From Clostridia bacterium (GTDB lineage: Bacteria; Bacillota; Clostridia; Christensenellales; Aristaeellaceae): a stretch of 39,119 nt of DNA. Positions 26,210-33,295 of the stretch are shown one piece after another. Within the stretch, counting starts at the first letter, position 1, and each line of letters begins with the position of its first letter. The position numbers and the translations under genes are program-made. Below the pieces are notes generated by a model. That model saw nothing but the letters and a program-made list of their open reading frames with translations, made no database searches and was not told the origin of the DNA. The DNA is taken from NCBI GenBank assembly GCA_017471885.1, contig JAFURI010000120.1:1-39119 (forward strand), in the 5' to 3' direction.

Positions 26210-27283
26210 TCAGTCCCGGGGCATGCCGCGGAAGAAGTCTGCATCCGCAGTATGGATGCGGCACTGGCCGATCCTGTCCAGCAGGATGATCCGTAGCGCC
26301 TTGCCGGAGGCCTTTTTGTCCATGCCCATGGCGGCGACAAGGTCGCTCTCGGGGATATCGGGCAGGCGCATGGGCAGATCAAGGGCGCTCAGCAGCGCAT
26401 CCAGCCGGGCGGCGGAGCCGGCTTCGGTCAGCCGACGGCTCTCCGACAGCCGGGTGATGACGCTCATGCCCAGCGACACCGCTTCGCCGTGGCGGAAACC
26501 TGTGTAATGCTGGCACTTTTCCACAGCATGGGCGATGGTGTGGCCGAAGTTCAGCGTCATGCGCAGACCGGTATCATGCTCGTCCTGCTCCACCACGTCG
26601 GCCTTGTGCCGGATACAGCGGCGGAGGATTTCATCAATATGGGTCATTACGCCCCTGCGTCCGCCGGGCGCGGCCGCCTCCAGCAGACGGAAGAGCTCCG
26701 GATCGCCGATGCAGCCGTACTTGACCACTTCGCCCAGACCGTCGCGCCAGTATTCGGGGGTGAGCGTGTTCAGCGTTTCAGGATCGCACAGCACAAGGCT
26801 GGGCTGCCAGAACGCGCCCACCAGATTCTTGCCCTGCGGCAGATCCACCGCTACCTTGCCGCCTACGGAGGAATCCACCTGTGCCAGCAGCGTGGTGGGA
26901 ATCTGCACAAAGCGAACGCCGCGCAGATAGGTGGCGGCGGCCAGCCCTGCCAGATCGCCGATCACGCCGCCGCCCAGCGCAATGACGGCGTCCCTGCGGG
27001 TGATGCGGCTGTCGCACAGGAAGCTGTACACCTCGCTCAGCTTGTCCAGGCATTTGGTCTGCTCGCCGTGGGGAAGCACGATGCTGGCGGTGCGGTATCC
27101 TGCAGCGGCAAGGGATTGCTCCACGGTCTGCAGATACAGGGGCGCCACGTGATCATCGGTGATGATCGCCAGGCTGCATTCGCCCAGCGCGCGGCGAAGA
27201 TATTCCCCCGCCTGCCCCATAAGACCGTGACCAATATGGACGGGATACGAACGCTCGCCCAGCGCAACAGTAATGGTCGGCAT
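26210..27283 (-). CDS. aroB: 3-dehydroquinate synthase
   Basis: A 357-residue enzyme, of normal length, for the second step of the shikimate pathway (DAHP to 3-dehydroquinate, NAD+ and Zn2+ or Co2+ dependent). The motifs are clear: ALGGGVIGDLAGLAAATYLRG, QIPTTLLAQVDSSVGGK, GEVVKYG, and the metal ligands in RMTLNFGHTIAHAVE and RHGEAV. The start at 27283 has AAAGGAG 8 nt upstream. It lies 152 nt downstream of aroF on the same strand with no strong terminator between, so it should share the attenuated aroF transcript. Confidence 0.96.
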   Translation of the reverse strand: MPTITVALGERSYPVHIGHGLMGQAGEYLRRALGECSLAIITDDHVAPLYLQTVEQSLAAAGYRTASIVLPHGEQTKCLDKLSEVYSFLCDSRITRRDAVIALGGGVIGDLAGLAAATYLRGVRFVQIPTTLLAQVDSSVGGKVAVDLPQGKNLVGAFWQPSLVLCDPETLNTLTPEYWRDGLGEVVKYGCIGDPELFRLLEAAAPGGRRGVMTHIDEILRRCIRHKADVVEQDEHDTGLRMTLNFGHTIAHAVEKCQHYTGFRHGEAVSLGMSVITRLSESRRLTEAGSAARLDALLSALDLPMRLPDIPESDLVAAMGMDKKASGKALRIILLDRIGQCRIHTADADFFRGMPRD

Positions 27284-27375
27284 AAACCGGCTCCTTTCAA
27301 TAAAGCAAATCCGCCCGCGCCGCGCGCACACAACAGGAACGGAGGAAACAGGAAAGACCGCAAAACGGGATTCTT

Positions 27376-27419
27376 AAGGGGTGAACCCTTTGGGCAGGGT
27401 GCAGGGACGGATTCCCTGC
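27376..27419 (-). repeat. Palindromic spacer between aroF and aroB
   Basis: Two inverted repeats stand close together: GCAGGGA/TCCCTGC (27401-27419) and AAGGG/CCCTT (27376-27390). There is no T-run. It resembles dispersed intergenic palindromes rather than a gene-specific terminator; the rest of the 152-nt gap shows nothing else. Confidence 0.4.
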
Positions 27420-27435
27420 GTCCGTATCCTCACCG

Positions 27436-28449
27436 TCAGATTTCGCGACCCACCACAGCGGCAATCTTGCGGATATCATCCATTACCTCGGAGAACAGCT
27501 CCGGACGGATGGACTGCGCGCCGTCGCACAGTGCGTGGGCGGGATCGTTATGCACCTCGATCATCACGCCGTCCGCACCCACGGCGATGGCGGCGCGGGC
27601 CAGAGGCTCCACCATCCAGAACTTGCCCGTGGCGTGGCTGGGATCCACAATCACCGGCAGATGGCTCAGCTTCTTTACGGCGAGGATCGCGGACAGATCC
27701 AGCGTGTTGCGGGTATAGGTCTCATAGGTGCGGATGCCGCGCTCGCACAGGATCACGTTGGGGTTGCCGCCGGACATGATATACTCCGCGCTCATCAGCC
27801 ATTCCTCGATGGTGGAGGACAGACCGCGCTTGAGCAGGATCGGCTTGAGGGTCTGGCCCAGCAGGCGCAGCAGGTCAAAATTCTGCATATTGCGTGCGCC
27901 CACCTGAATGCAGTCCACCTTCTCATCGAAGATCTCGATGTCATAGGGGCTCATGATCTCCGTCACAATGGGGAGCCCCGTGGCAGCGCGGGCTTCCTCC
28001 AGCAGTCGGAGACCTTCGTATTTCAGGCCCTGAAAGGCGTAGGGCGAGGTGCGGGGCTTGAAGGCGCCGCCGCGCAGCACGGTTGCGCCGGCTTTCTGCA
28101 CCTCCTGCGCCACATAGGTGATCTGCTCCTTGCTCTCCACAGAGCAGGGGCCGGCCATGACGCTGAGCTTCCTGCCGCCGACCTCGGTATTGCCTACCTT
28201 GATAACGCTCTGCCCGGGGTGGAACATCCTGTTGGCCTTCTTGAAGGGTTCGGCCACCTTCATGATGCGTTCCACGCAGCGGAAGGATTCAATCTGCGCC
28301 GGATCGACCTGGCTGGTATCGCCGATCAGACCCAGAATGGTAAGATCAGAGCCGAACATGGGATTGACGCTGATGCCCTTGGTGACAAGAATGCTGGTCA
28401 GCTTGTCGATATCCTGCTGCTGTGTGCCCTGCCGCAAAACGATGATCAT
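27436..28449 (-). CDS. aroF: 3-deoxy-7-phosphoheptulonate (DAHP) synthase
   Basis: A 337-residue type I-beta DAHP synthase, the entry enzyme of aromatic amino acid synthesis (phosphoenolpyruvate plus erythrose 4-phosphate). An N-terminal ferredoxin-like regulatory domain of about 70 residues (MIIVLRQGTQQQDIDKLTSIL) precedes the barrel with MAGPCSVES, LRGGAFKPRTSPYAFQG, LLKRGLSSTIEEW and VIVDPSHATG. The N-terminal domain is where Phe/Tyr feedback occurs in relatives. The start at 28449 follows AAAGGAGG. The upstream region carries a Phe/Tyr-rich leader peptide and a terminator, so expression is almost certainly set by aromatic amino acid supply. Confidence 0.97.
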   Translation of the reverse strand: MIIVLRQGTQQQDIDKLTSILVTKGISVNPMFGSDLTILGLIGDTSQVDPAQIESFRCVERIMKVAEPFKKANRMFHPGQSVIKVGNTEVGGRKLSVMAGPCSVESKEQITYVAQEVQKAGATVLRGGAFKPRTSPYAFQGLKYEGLRLLEEARAATGLPIVTEIMSPYDIEIFDEKVDCIQVGARNMQNFDLLRLLGQTLKPILLKRGLSSTIEEWLMSAEYIMSGGNPNVILCERGIRTYETYTRNTLDLSAILAVKKLSHLPVIVDPSHATGKFWMVEPLARAAIAVGADGVMIEVHNDPAHALCDGAQSIRPELFSEVMDDIRKIAAVVGREI

Positions 28450-28482
28450 GCGTGTTCCTCCTTTGATCTGTACTTTCTGCAA

Positions 28483-28511
28483 TAAAAAACGGAGGCCCGT
28501 AAAGAGCCTCC
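28483..28511 (-). terminator. Attenuator terminator in the aroF leader
   Basis: GGAGGCTC pairs with GGGCCTCC (8 bp, one G-T pair) around TTTAC and is followed by GTTTTTTATT. It lies 34 nt upstream of the aroF start and inside its own transcript, so it can only act as an attenuator. The 9 nt CTCTTTACG (28506-28498), covering its inner stem and loop, are perfectly complementary to CGTAAAGAG at 28560-28552. Confidence 0.85.
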
Positions 28512-28551
28512 TCATCCATCAGCAGCGTTCCGGAGGAAACGTGCCGTCAGC

Positions 28552-28560
28552 CTCTTTACG
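28552..28560 (-). promoter_or_regulatory. Antiterminator arm of the aroF leader
   Basis: CGTAAAGAG here can pair over 9 nt with 28506-28498 and prevent terminator folding. It begins 7 nt after the leader-peptide stop codon, so a ribosome resting on that stop would cover it, while one stalled earlier would not. Confidence 0.7.
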
Positions 28561-28566
28561 ATACGC

Positions 28567-28629
28567 TTAATACCCGGTGCAGCAAAAGCTGACCGGGAAA
28601 CGAAAAGTAAAGTAAGAAGCGTACAGCAT
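28567..28629 (-). CDS. Phe/Tyr-rich leader peptide of the aroF operon
   Basis: A 20-codon ORF with AGGAGG 6 nt before its ATG encodes MLYASYFTFRFPVSFCCTGY. Four Phe and three Tyr make up 7 of 20 residues, concentrated at codons 3-15. No Trp is present. The last part of the ORF forms its own hairpin (CCCGGTCAGC with GCTGCACCGGG). It precedes a mutually exclusive antiterminator and terminator, the classical architecture of ribosome-mediated attenuation. Low charged tRNA-Phe or tRNA-Tyr would stall the ribosome inside the ORF, leave the antiterminator arm free and allow aroF transcription. The peptide itself probably has no function. Confidence 0.85.
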   Translation of the reverse strand: MLYASYFTFRFPVSFCCTGY

Positions 28630-28666
28630 GCGCAACCTCCTGAAATACTGGGGAAATCTACATACG

Positions 28667-28696
28667 ATTATACCTTTTCTGCCGGGGTGGTGTCAA
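28667..28696 (-). promoter_or_regulatory. Promoter of the aroF leader
   Basis: Perfect -35 TTGACA (28696-28691) and -10 TATAAT (28672-28667) with an 18-nt spacer, about 38 nt before the leader peptide and 218 nt before aroF. It is strong and appears constitutive, as suits control by attenuation. Confidence 0.88.
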
Positions 28697-28729
28697 GGGA
28701 AGTACATGATAAGAACAAAACTGTCCCTT

Positions 28730-28748
28730 GCAGGAGAATCCCTCCTGC
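28730..28748. promoter_or_regulatory. Possible operator upstream of nadR
   Basis: GCAGGAG-AATCC-CTCCTGC is a perfect 7-bp dyad. It sits where the -35 of nadR would be: the nearest -10-like sequence is TATGAT (28760-28765) and no consensus -35 is visible. A repressor of NAD synthesis is an attractive but unproven ligand. Confidence 0.4.
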
Positions 28749-28791
28749 CGGGCGAATTGTATGATAATACCTGCACAGGAGGAGAAGCTTG

Positions 28792-29835
28792 ATGTACAAG
28801 ACCGGCGTATATTTCGGCCGTTTCTGCCCGCCGCACCGCGGACATCTGTACCAGATTATGATGGCGTCCACCCGCTGCGAGAAGCTGGTGGTGGTCATTT
28901 CCGATAACAAGCACCAGACAGAGGCCATCTGCCGCGAGGCCGGTCTGCCTACCATTACCTATCAGCTGCGCAAACAGTGGATGGGCCAGCAGCTGCAGGA
29001 CATGAGCCACATTCAGGTGCGCGTGCTGGATGAAACCGACATTCCCGTCTATCCTGCGGGCTGGGAAAAGTGGTCGCAGCGCATGCGCGAGGTGGTGCCG
29101 GAGGGCATCGACGCGTTCTTTGTGGGCGACCGGGAGATGGATCAGCCCCTGCAGGAGTATTTCCCGGAGAGCGCCATCGAGCTGTTTGATCCCGCCCGCA
29201 GCCGTTATCCCATCTCTGCGACGGAAATCCGGCATGATATCCTCAACAACTGGCACTATATTCTCGGCCCGGCACGTCCCTTCTTCGCCAAGAAGGTGCT
29301 GATTGCCGGTACTGAGTCCACCGGCAAGACCACGCTTACCAAGTGCCTGGCCAAGCTGTACAATACCTCCTGGTCGGAGGAGGTGGGCCGCTACTACGCC
29401 GAGAAGTATCTGGGCGGCGACGAGACCATCTACACCGACGAGGATTTCGGCCGCATGGCCCATCTGCAGGCGGAACAGGATTATCACGCCATGCGTACCG
29501 CCAACAAGGTCTGCTTCTTTGATACGGACGCGGTGGTGACCGACTACTACAGCGAGCTTTACATGAAGCACCGCAACAAGCTGGTGGAGGCCTACATCAA
29601 TCCGGACAAGTACGACGTGCTGCTGTTCCTCACTCCGGACGTGAAGTGGGTGGACGACGGCCAGCGTCTCAACGGCAGCCAGGACCGGCGCGAGATGCTC
29701 AACAGCCGCCTGCTGGACATGTACCGGGAGTTCGGTTTCGAGGACAAGATCATCATGGTGGGCGGCGATTACAACCAGCGCCTGACCCGGGCCATCCAGA
29801 TTGTGGACGACCTGCTGGATCTGGATCAGAAGTAA
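28792..29835 (+). CDS. nadR: NadR-type nicotinamide-nucleotide adenylyltransferase/ribosylnicotinamide kinase
   Basis: A 347-residue bifunctional protein for NAD salvage. The N-terminal nucleotidyltransferase has GRFCPPHRGH (HxGH, residues 15-18) and the matching SRYPISATEIR (137-147). The C-terminal kinase half starts with the P-loop GTESTGKT (173-180) and has DTDAVVTDYY and LFLTPDVKWVDDGQR. It lacks the helix-turn-helix domain of enterobacterial NadR, so it is an enzyme and not a repressor. The start at 28792 follows AGGAGG; a TTG codon lies immediately before. It is transcribed alone and divergently from aroF. Confidence 0.92.
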   Translation: MYKTGVYFGRFCPPHRGHLYQIMMASTRCEKLVVVISDNKHQTEAICREAGLPTITYQLRKQWMGQQLQDMSHIQVRVLDETDIPVYPAGWEKWSQRMREVVPEGIDAFFVGDREMDQPLQEYFPESAIELFDPARSRYPISATEIRHDILNNWHYILGPARPFFAKKVLIAGTESTGKTTLTKCLAKLYNTSWSEEVGRYYAEKYLGGDETIYTDEDFGRMAHLQAEQDYHAMRTANKVCFFDTDAVVTDYYSELYMKHRNKLVEAYINPDKYDVLLFLTPDVKWVDDGQRLNGSQDRREMLNSRLLDMYREFGFEDKIIMVGGDYNQRLTRAIQIVDDLLDLDQK

Positions 29836-29868
29836 GCAGTCCGAAGTGGCAAAACGGACAACAGAAAA

Positions 29869-29916
29869 AAAGCTCCCCCTGATGCAGGATAGTGGAACTG
29901 CGTCAGGGGGAGCTTT
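29869..29916. terminator. Bidirectional terminator between nadR and the DUF2798 gene
   Basis: A 19-bp stem (AAAGCTCCCCCTGATGCAG with CTGCGTCAGGGGGAGCTTT, one G-T pair) with a 10-nt loop, flanked by A-run and T-rich sequence, between two convergent genes. Confidence 0.9.
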
Positions 29917-29945
29917 CTTGTCAGAGAAATCTTGAGGGATCGCAA

Positions 29946-30512
29946 TCAGGCAGCTGCATGCAGCTGTGCGGCAATCTGCTTGCTGAAGAGTTTCTTGAAC
30001 AGGATTCGCACGATGGGCTGGATGAAGAACAGCTGGCTGAACCATGCAAAGGGGAAGTTGTAGCACGTCAGCTCAAGCCAGTTGGCCAGGAGCGTAAAGA
30101 TGCTGAAGCCGTTCATGTAGGGATAATACATCCAGGCTGCGATGAAGGACATTGCCGGACACATGATGCCCACGGTGGCGGACACGATGGCGGTTTCAAA
30201 CAGCACCGGATGGGTGCTGCGGGGATCAAACCTGCGGCAAGCCAGCTTGAAGGACAGCGGGCTTCCGATGGTCATCTCCAGCGTGTAGGCCAGCACAAAC
30301 TCCACCGCCACCAGCGCCCAAATGGGCAGGTTGGTGCCGAACATCATCACGCCGCCCATCTTGTTGATAGCGGCCAGAACGCTGCTTGCACCCGTCCACT
30401 GCATGAAATCCGGGCCATGCAGGACGTACAGACTGTAGAATACATAAGCGTGAACGGTGATGATCACCGTCAGCAGGGCGTAGATCGACTTCTGAAACTT
30501 GGACTGAGGCAT
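29946..30512 (-). CDS. DUF2798-type integral membrane protein
   Basis: A 188-residue protein with four hydrophobic segments (about residues 10-32, 50-72, 102-125, 135-175). The N-terminus (MPQSKFQKSIYALLTVIITVHAYVFYSLYV) resembles DUF2798 proteins, seemingly as two copies of the domain in one chain: the Lys-Phe start is echoed before TAIVSATVGIMCPAMSFIA. No enzymatic motif is visible and the function of the family is unknown. The start at 30512 is chosen for AAGGAG 8 nt upstream. The unusual part is its leader of about 140 nt, whose folding can bury that ribosome binding site. Confidence 0.75.
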   Translation of the reverse strand: MPQSKFQKSIYALLTVIITVHAYVFYSLYVLHGPDFMQWTGASSVLAAINKMGGVMMFGTNLPIWALVAVEFVLAYTLEMTIGSPLSFKLACRRFDPRSTHPVLFETAIVSATVGIMCPAMSFIAAWMYYPYMNGFSIFTLLANWLELTCYNFPFAWFSQLFFIQPIVRILFKKLFSKQIAAQLHAAA

Positions 30513-30515
30513 ATG

Positions 30516-30639
30516 GCACACTCCTTTTCGATTGCACACAAAAACGACACATGCCTGACCGTTACGCCTGATACGGACGAAAACTCGTGCCGTGATCAGA
30601 TTTACGTACCGGAGTACCACATGTGTCGTGCGAGTGTGC
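30516..30639 (-). ncRNA. Structured leader RNA (riboswitch-like) of the DUF2798 gene
   Basis: Between promoter and gene lie nested pairings. P1 is ACGACACATG (30629-30620) with CATGTGTCGT (30553-30544), a perfect 10-bp stem, extended by GCACAC (30639-30634) with GTGTGC (30539-30534). Inside P1 are a short hairpin (GTAC/GTAC, 30617-30606) and a long one (CTGAT...ATCAG, 30599-30568; 13 pairs, two bulges). Competing with the P1 extension, GCACACTC (30639-30632) is perfectly complementary to GAGTGTGC (30523-30516), which overlaps the ribosome binding site. This is a three-way-junction fold with a translational switch. I do not recognise the class. Confidence 0.6.
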
Positions 30640-30656
30640 TGTTCTGTTGCTCGCGT

Positions 30657-30685
30657 ATTATGGCAGATTTTTCTGAAAAAGTCAA
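30657..30685 (-). promoter_or_regulatory. Promoter of the DUF2798 gene
   Basis: TTGACT (30685-30680) and CATAAT (30662-30657), 17 nt apart on the minus strand. The start codon is about 138 nt downstream of the predicted transcription start, leaving room for the structured leader. Confidence 0.75.
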
Positions 30686-30716
30686 GCTGACTGCACCGTG
30701 CGCACATCCATCAAAC

Positions 30717-31985
30717 TCAGATGACTTGCGACTCCTGCAGCATCCAGTCAATGTATAATCCATACCCCTGCGTGGGGTCTGATACAAACACATGCGTCAC
30801 CGCGCCGATCAGCCGACCGTCCTGAATGATGGGGCTGCCGCTCATGCCCTGCACGATGCCGCCTGTCTTTTCCAGAAGCTCCGGGTCGGTGACGCGGATA
30901 ACCATGCTCTTTGGCGCGGGGGCGGACTGGGGATTCACCCGGGTGATCTCTATGTCATAAGCCCGCAGGCCTTCGCCGTCTACGGTGGAGAGAATCGTCG
31001 CCGGGCCGGTATGCACCCCCGACCGCAGCCCGATGGGAATTCCCTGGGGATACAGGCTGTTCCGTGCTTCTGCATCCATGCTGCCGTAGATGCCCAGCAC
31101 GCTGTTGCGGCGGATGTCGCCCAGCGTCACCTTCTCCCGAAGGAAGCTGCCCTTCAGTTCGCCCGGCGCACCCTTTGCGCCCTTCTGCACCGCCACAATA
31201 TCTGCCTGAAGAATCTGCCCATCACCCACGGTCAGTACCTGACCGGTGTCGCCGTCGGTGATGGCGTGACCCAGCGCAGCATAGCGGCCCGTGTCCGGGT
31301 CATAGAAGGACAGGGTCCCCACGCCTGCGGTGCTGTCCCTGACCCATGCGCCCATGCGGTAGCTGCCGGTGGATTGATCCAGTCCTGGGGTTAAGGTGGT
31401 GGTCAGCGCCTCGCCGTCCCGGGCGTACTCCAGCTTCAGGGGACGCTGACCCGCCGCGGCTACCAGCTCCGCCAGCTGGGCTGCGCTTTCCAGATTCACG
31501 CCGTCCAGGCGGCGCAGCACGTCTCCCGCCCTGACGCCGCATCGGGCCGCAGGGCTTTGTCCGCCTTGCAGCTCGCTCACGCCCACCACCAGTACGCCGT
31601 CGGTATGCAGGGCCACGCCGATAGCCTGACCGCCGGGAATCAGCCGCTTCTCCGGGCTGACCTGCACCTCCACCCGCTTCAGGGGGATGCCCATCAGCGA
31701 GAGCAGCAGCTCCGACGTGCCTGCCGTTTCGCTGACCAGCTCCACCGCGCCCTTGTCCTTCAGCGATTCATCCGTTGAGGAGGAGACAGCCACCCCGCCC
31801 GCCGGTGATTCCAGATGAAGCCCGGAGCCCAGCAGGAAGGTCTGCATCTGTCCCTGCGTCAGGGCGATGGTATCCGGCATGGTGCGCAGCGTCTGCTGCA
31901 TGGGGGAAAAGTAGCTCAGCGACAAAAACAGCGCTGCGGCCAGCCCCACGCTGCGGCGCAGCACGGAGGGTTCCTTGCGTCTCAT
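30717..31985 (-). CDS. spoIVB: SpoIVB sporulation serine peptidase
   Basis: A 422-residue protein, as long as Bacillus SpoIVB (about 425). The forespore secretes it across the inner membrane, where it triggers activation of pro-sigma-K in the mother cell. An N-terminal membrane anchor (residues 12-27) precedes a PDZ domain (about 115-200) and the peptidase domain with His240 in ALGHAITD and Ser384 in GMSGSPI. The start at 31985 is preferred to the GTG at 31994, which lies too close to AAAGGAA. It follows the YeeE/YedE pair on the same strand. sigK lies 6.5 kb away in this window. Confidence 0.94.
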   Translation of the reverse strand: MRRKEPSVLRRSVGLAAALFLSLSYFSPMQQTLRTMPDTIALTQGQMQTFLLGSGLHLESPAGGVAVSSSTDESLKDKGAVELVSETAGTSELLLSLMGIPLKRVEVQVSPEKRLIPGGQAIGVALHTDGVLVVGVSELQGGQSPAARCGVRAGDVLRRLDGVNLESAAQLAELVAAAGQRPLKLEYARDGEALTTTLTPGLDQSTGSYRMGAWVRDSTAGVGTLSFYDPDTGRYAALGHAITDGDTGQVLTVGDGQILQADIVAVQKGAKGAPGELKGSFLREKVTLGDIRRNSVLGIYGSMDAEARNSLYPQGIPIGLRSGVHTGPATILSTVDGEGLRAYDIEITRVNPQSAPAPKSMVIRVTDPELLEKTGGIVQGMSGSPIIQDGRLIGAVTHVFVSDPTQGYGLYIDWMLQESQVI

Positions 31986-32068
31986 GGTCAGCACTTCCTT
32001 TCATACTGGGACACCTTCCATGGCATTTTCCCTCCGGATATGCCCCCGTATGCTGGGAATGGATGCCG

Positions 32069-32839
32069 TCAGCCCATATGATTTTCCCCGTCCGTCTCCT
32101 GCTCCGTCTCGCTCCGCTCTTCCTCTTCTTCTTCCTTCCTGCTCTCTTCCCCGGCGCCGTCTGCGGAATCCACCACCAGCGGCTCCTCTCCGGGCAAAAG
32201 CGCCACCACCGTTTCCTCCTGCACCGTTTCAGGCTCGGCAGATACCTCCTGAGGAGCTTCCTCCTCCGGCGCTGTCTGTACCGGCTCCTCCAGCGGCTCC
32301 GGGCGAATCAGCATGGCGACGACCATCATTCCCGCGCCTGTCAGCCCCAGGGCCAGAAAACCTCCGGGCAGCAGATACGGCTCGTCCAGCGTGACGCGGA
32401 AAAGCGTATACCCGCTTCCGGGCAGCAGCGTCCGTACGCCTTCCAGAATGGGCAGTACCCGGGGCAGCGCCATCGTGCCGATCAGGCAGCCTGCCGTGCC
32501 GCACACACCCTCCAGAAAGCGGCCTCCGCCGATCATCGCCGGGGCTGTGCCCGTCTGGAGGCCGGTCAGTCCAGCCGCTGCGCCGAAGATGATCGCCCCC
32601 GCCACCGTGCCGCCGTGCAGGGGAATCACCTGCAGCAGATCCACGTCGATCACCGCCAGCCAGCCCAGCAGCGCCGTCAGGGCCACCGCCCAGCCGATCC
32701 CGTACAGTACCCGCCGGGTTATGCTCCGCCGCAGCAGGGCGATGGAGCCCCGTACGTTGTCCCGGTTGGTCAGGCCCAGCCGCTGCACGGCCATACCCAG
32801 CAGCAGCCCCGCCGCGCCGCCCGCAATCAGCTCCGTCAT
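32069..32839 (-). CDS. YeeE/YedE-like membrane protein, second half
   Basis: A 256-residue membrane protein with about five hydrophobic segments in the first 190 residues (LIAGGAAGLLLGMAVQRLGL; VALTALLGWLAVI; GAIIFGAAAGLTGLQTG). This resembles YeeE/YedE sulfur-compound transporters. The Cys that usually ends the first motif (QRSGFC-like) is absent here, so thiosulfate transport is doubtful. The last 65 residues are extremely acidic (runs of Glu) and predicted disordered. Its ATG overlaps the stop of the upstream gene by 4 nt (ATGA), indicating translational coupling. Function is unknown; confidence in the fold is moderate. Confidence 0.7.
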   Translation of the reverse strand: MTELIAGGAAGLLLGMAVQRLGLTNRDNVRGSIALLRRSITRRVLYGIGWAVALTALLGWLAVIDVDLLQVIPLHGGTVAGAIIFGAAAGLTGLQTGTAPAMIGGGRFLEGVCGTAGCLIGTMALPRVLPILEGVRTLLPGSGYTLFRVTLDEPYLLPGGFLALGLTGAGMMVVAMLIRPEPLEEPVQTAPEEEAPQEVSAEPETVQEETVVALLPGEEPLVVDSADGAGEESRKEEEEEERSETEQETDGENHMG

Positions 32840-33231
32840 GCCTTCTTCCTCCTTACCAGCCAGTACGCCGCCAGTCCGCTGATCCAGCTGACGAGCAGAA
32901 ACACATACGCGCTGACGCTGCCCTGCAGCACGCCCGTCAGCATCAGTCCGTCGCCGCCCTCTGCCAGCCCTGCGCCCAGCGCCAGCGCAAGTCCGCCCGC
33001 AAAGCAGGCTGCACAGCCCTTCCATGTGGATTTCTTCCGCGGTTCCCTGCGATGGCGGATCCGCCGGGGCAGGCTCATCAGGAATGCGCCGGGGATCATC
33101 ATCACCGCCATGGCCGTGAAGAAGGCCGACGTGTTTCCGTAGGCCGCCATCAGGTCGATGCGGCCCTTCATCACCATGATTACTGCCGCCGCAAGGGCCA
33201 GCAGCATGCCTCTGCCGATTTGTCTGCCCAT
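32836..33231 (-). CDS. YeeE/YedE-like membrane protein, first half
   Basis: A 131-residue protein with four hydrophobic segments (about residues 7-22, 33-50, 70-90, 105-125). The third and fourth (CAACFAGGLALALGAGLAEGGDG, GLMLTG) resemble YeeE/YedE repeats but lack the GC motif. It overlaps the following gene by 4 nt, and together the two would make one two-repeat YeeE/YedE protein. The start at 33231 has GGAGG 8 nt upstream, but that ribosome binding site lies in the 3' arm of a terminator-like hairpin shared with the upstream pcp gene. Confidence 0.65.
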   Translation of the reverse strand: MGRQIGRGMLLALAAAVIMVMKGRIDLMAAYGNTSAFFTAMAVMMIPGAFLMSLPRRIRHRREPRKKSTWKGCAACFAGGLALALGAGLAEGGDGLMLTGVLQGSVSAYVFLLVSWISGLAAYWLVRRKKA

Positions 33232-33232
33232 G

Positions 33233-33287
33233 AAAAACGCCTCCCGGATGATGGATGTGTTCCCATCCTGCCCGGAAGGCGTTTTTT
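33233..33287. terminator. Terminator hairpin between pcp and the YeeE/YedE pair
   Basis: AAAAACGCCT pairs with AGGCGTTTTT (10 bp) and continues with CCGG/CCGG and GGATG/CATCC. In the minus direction the T-run ends one base before the start codon of the next gene, and the 3' arm contains its ribosome binding site (GGGAGG). Confidence 0.75.
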
Positions 33288-33295
33288 CTATTCTC

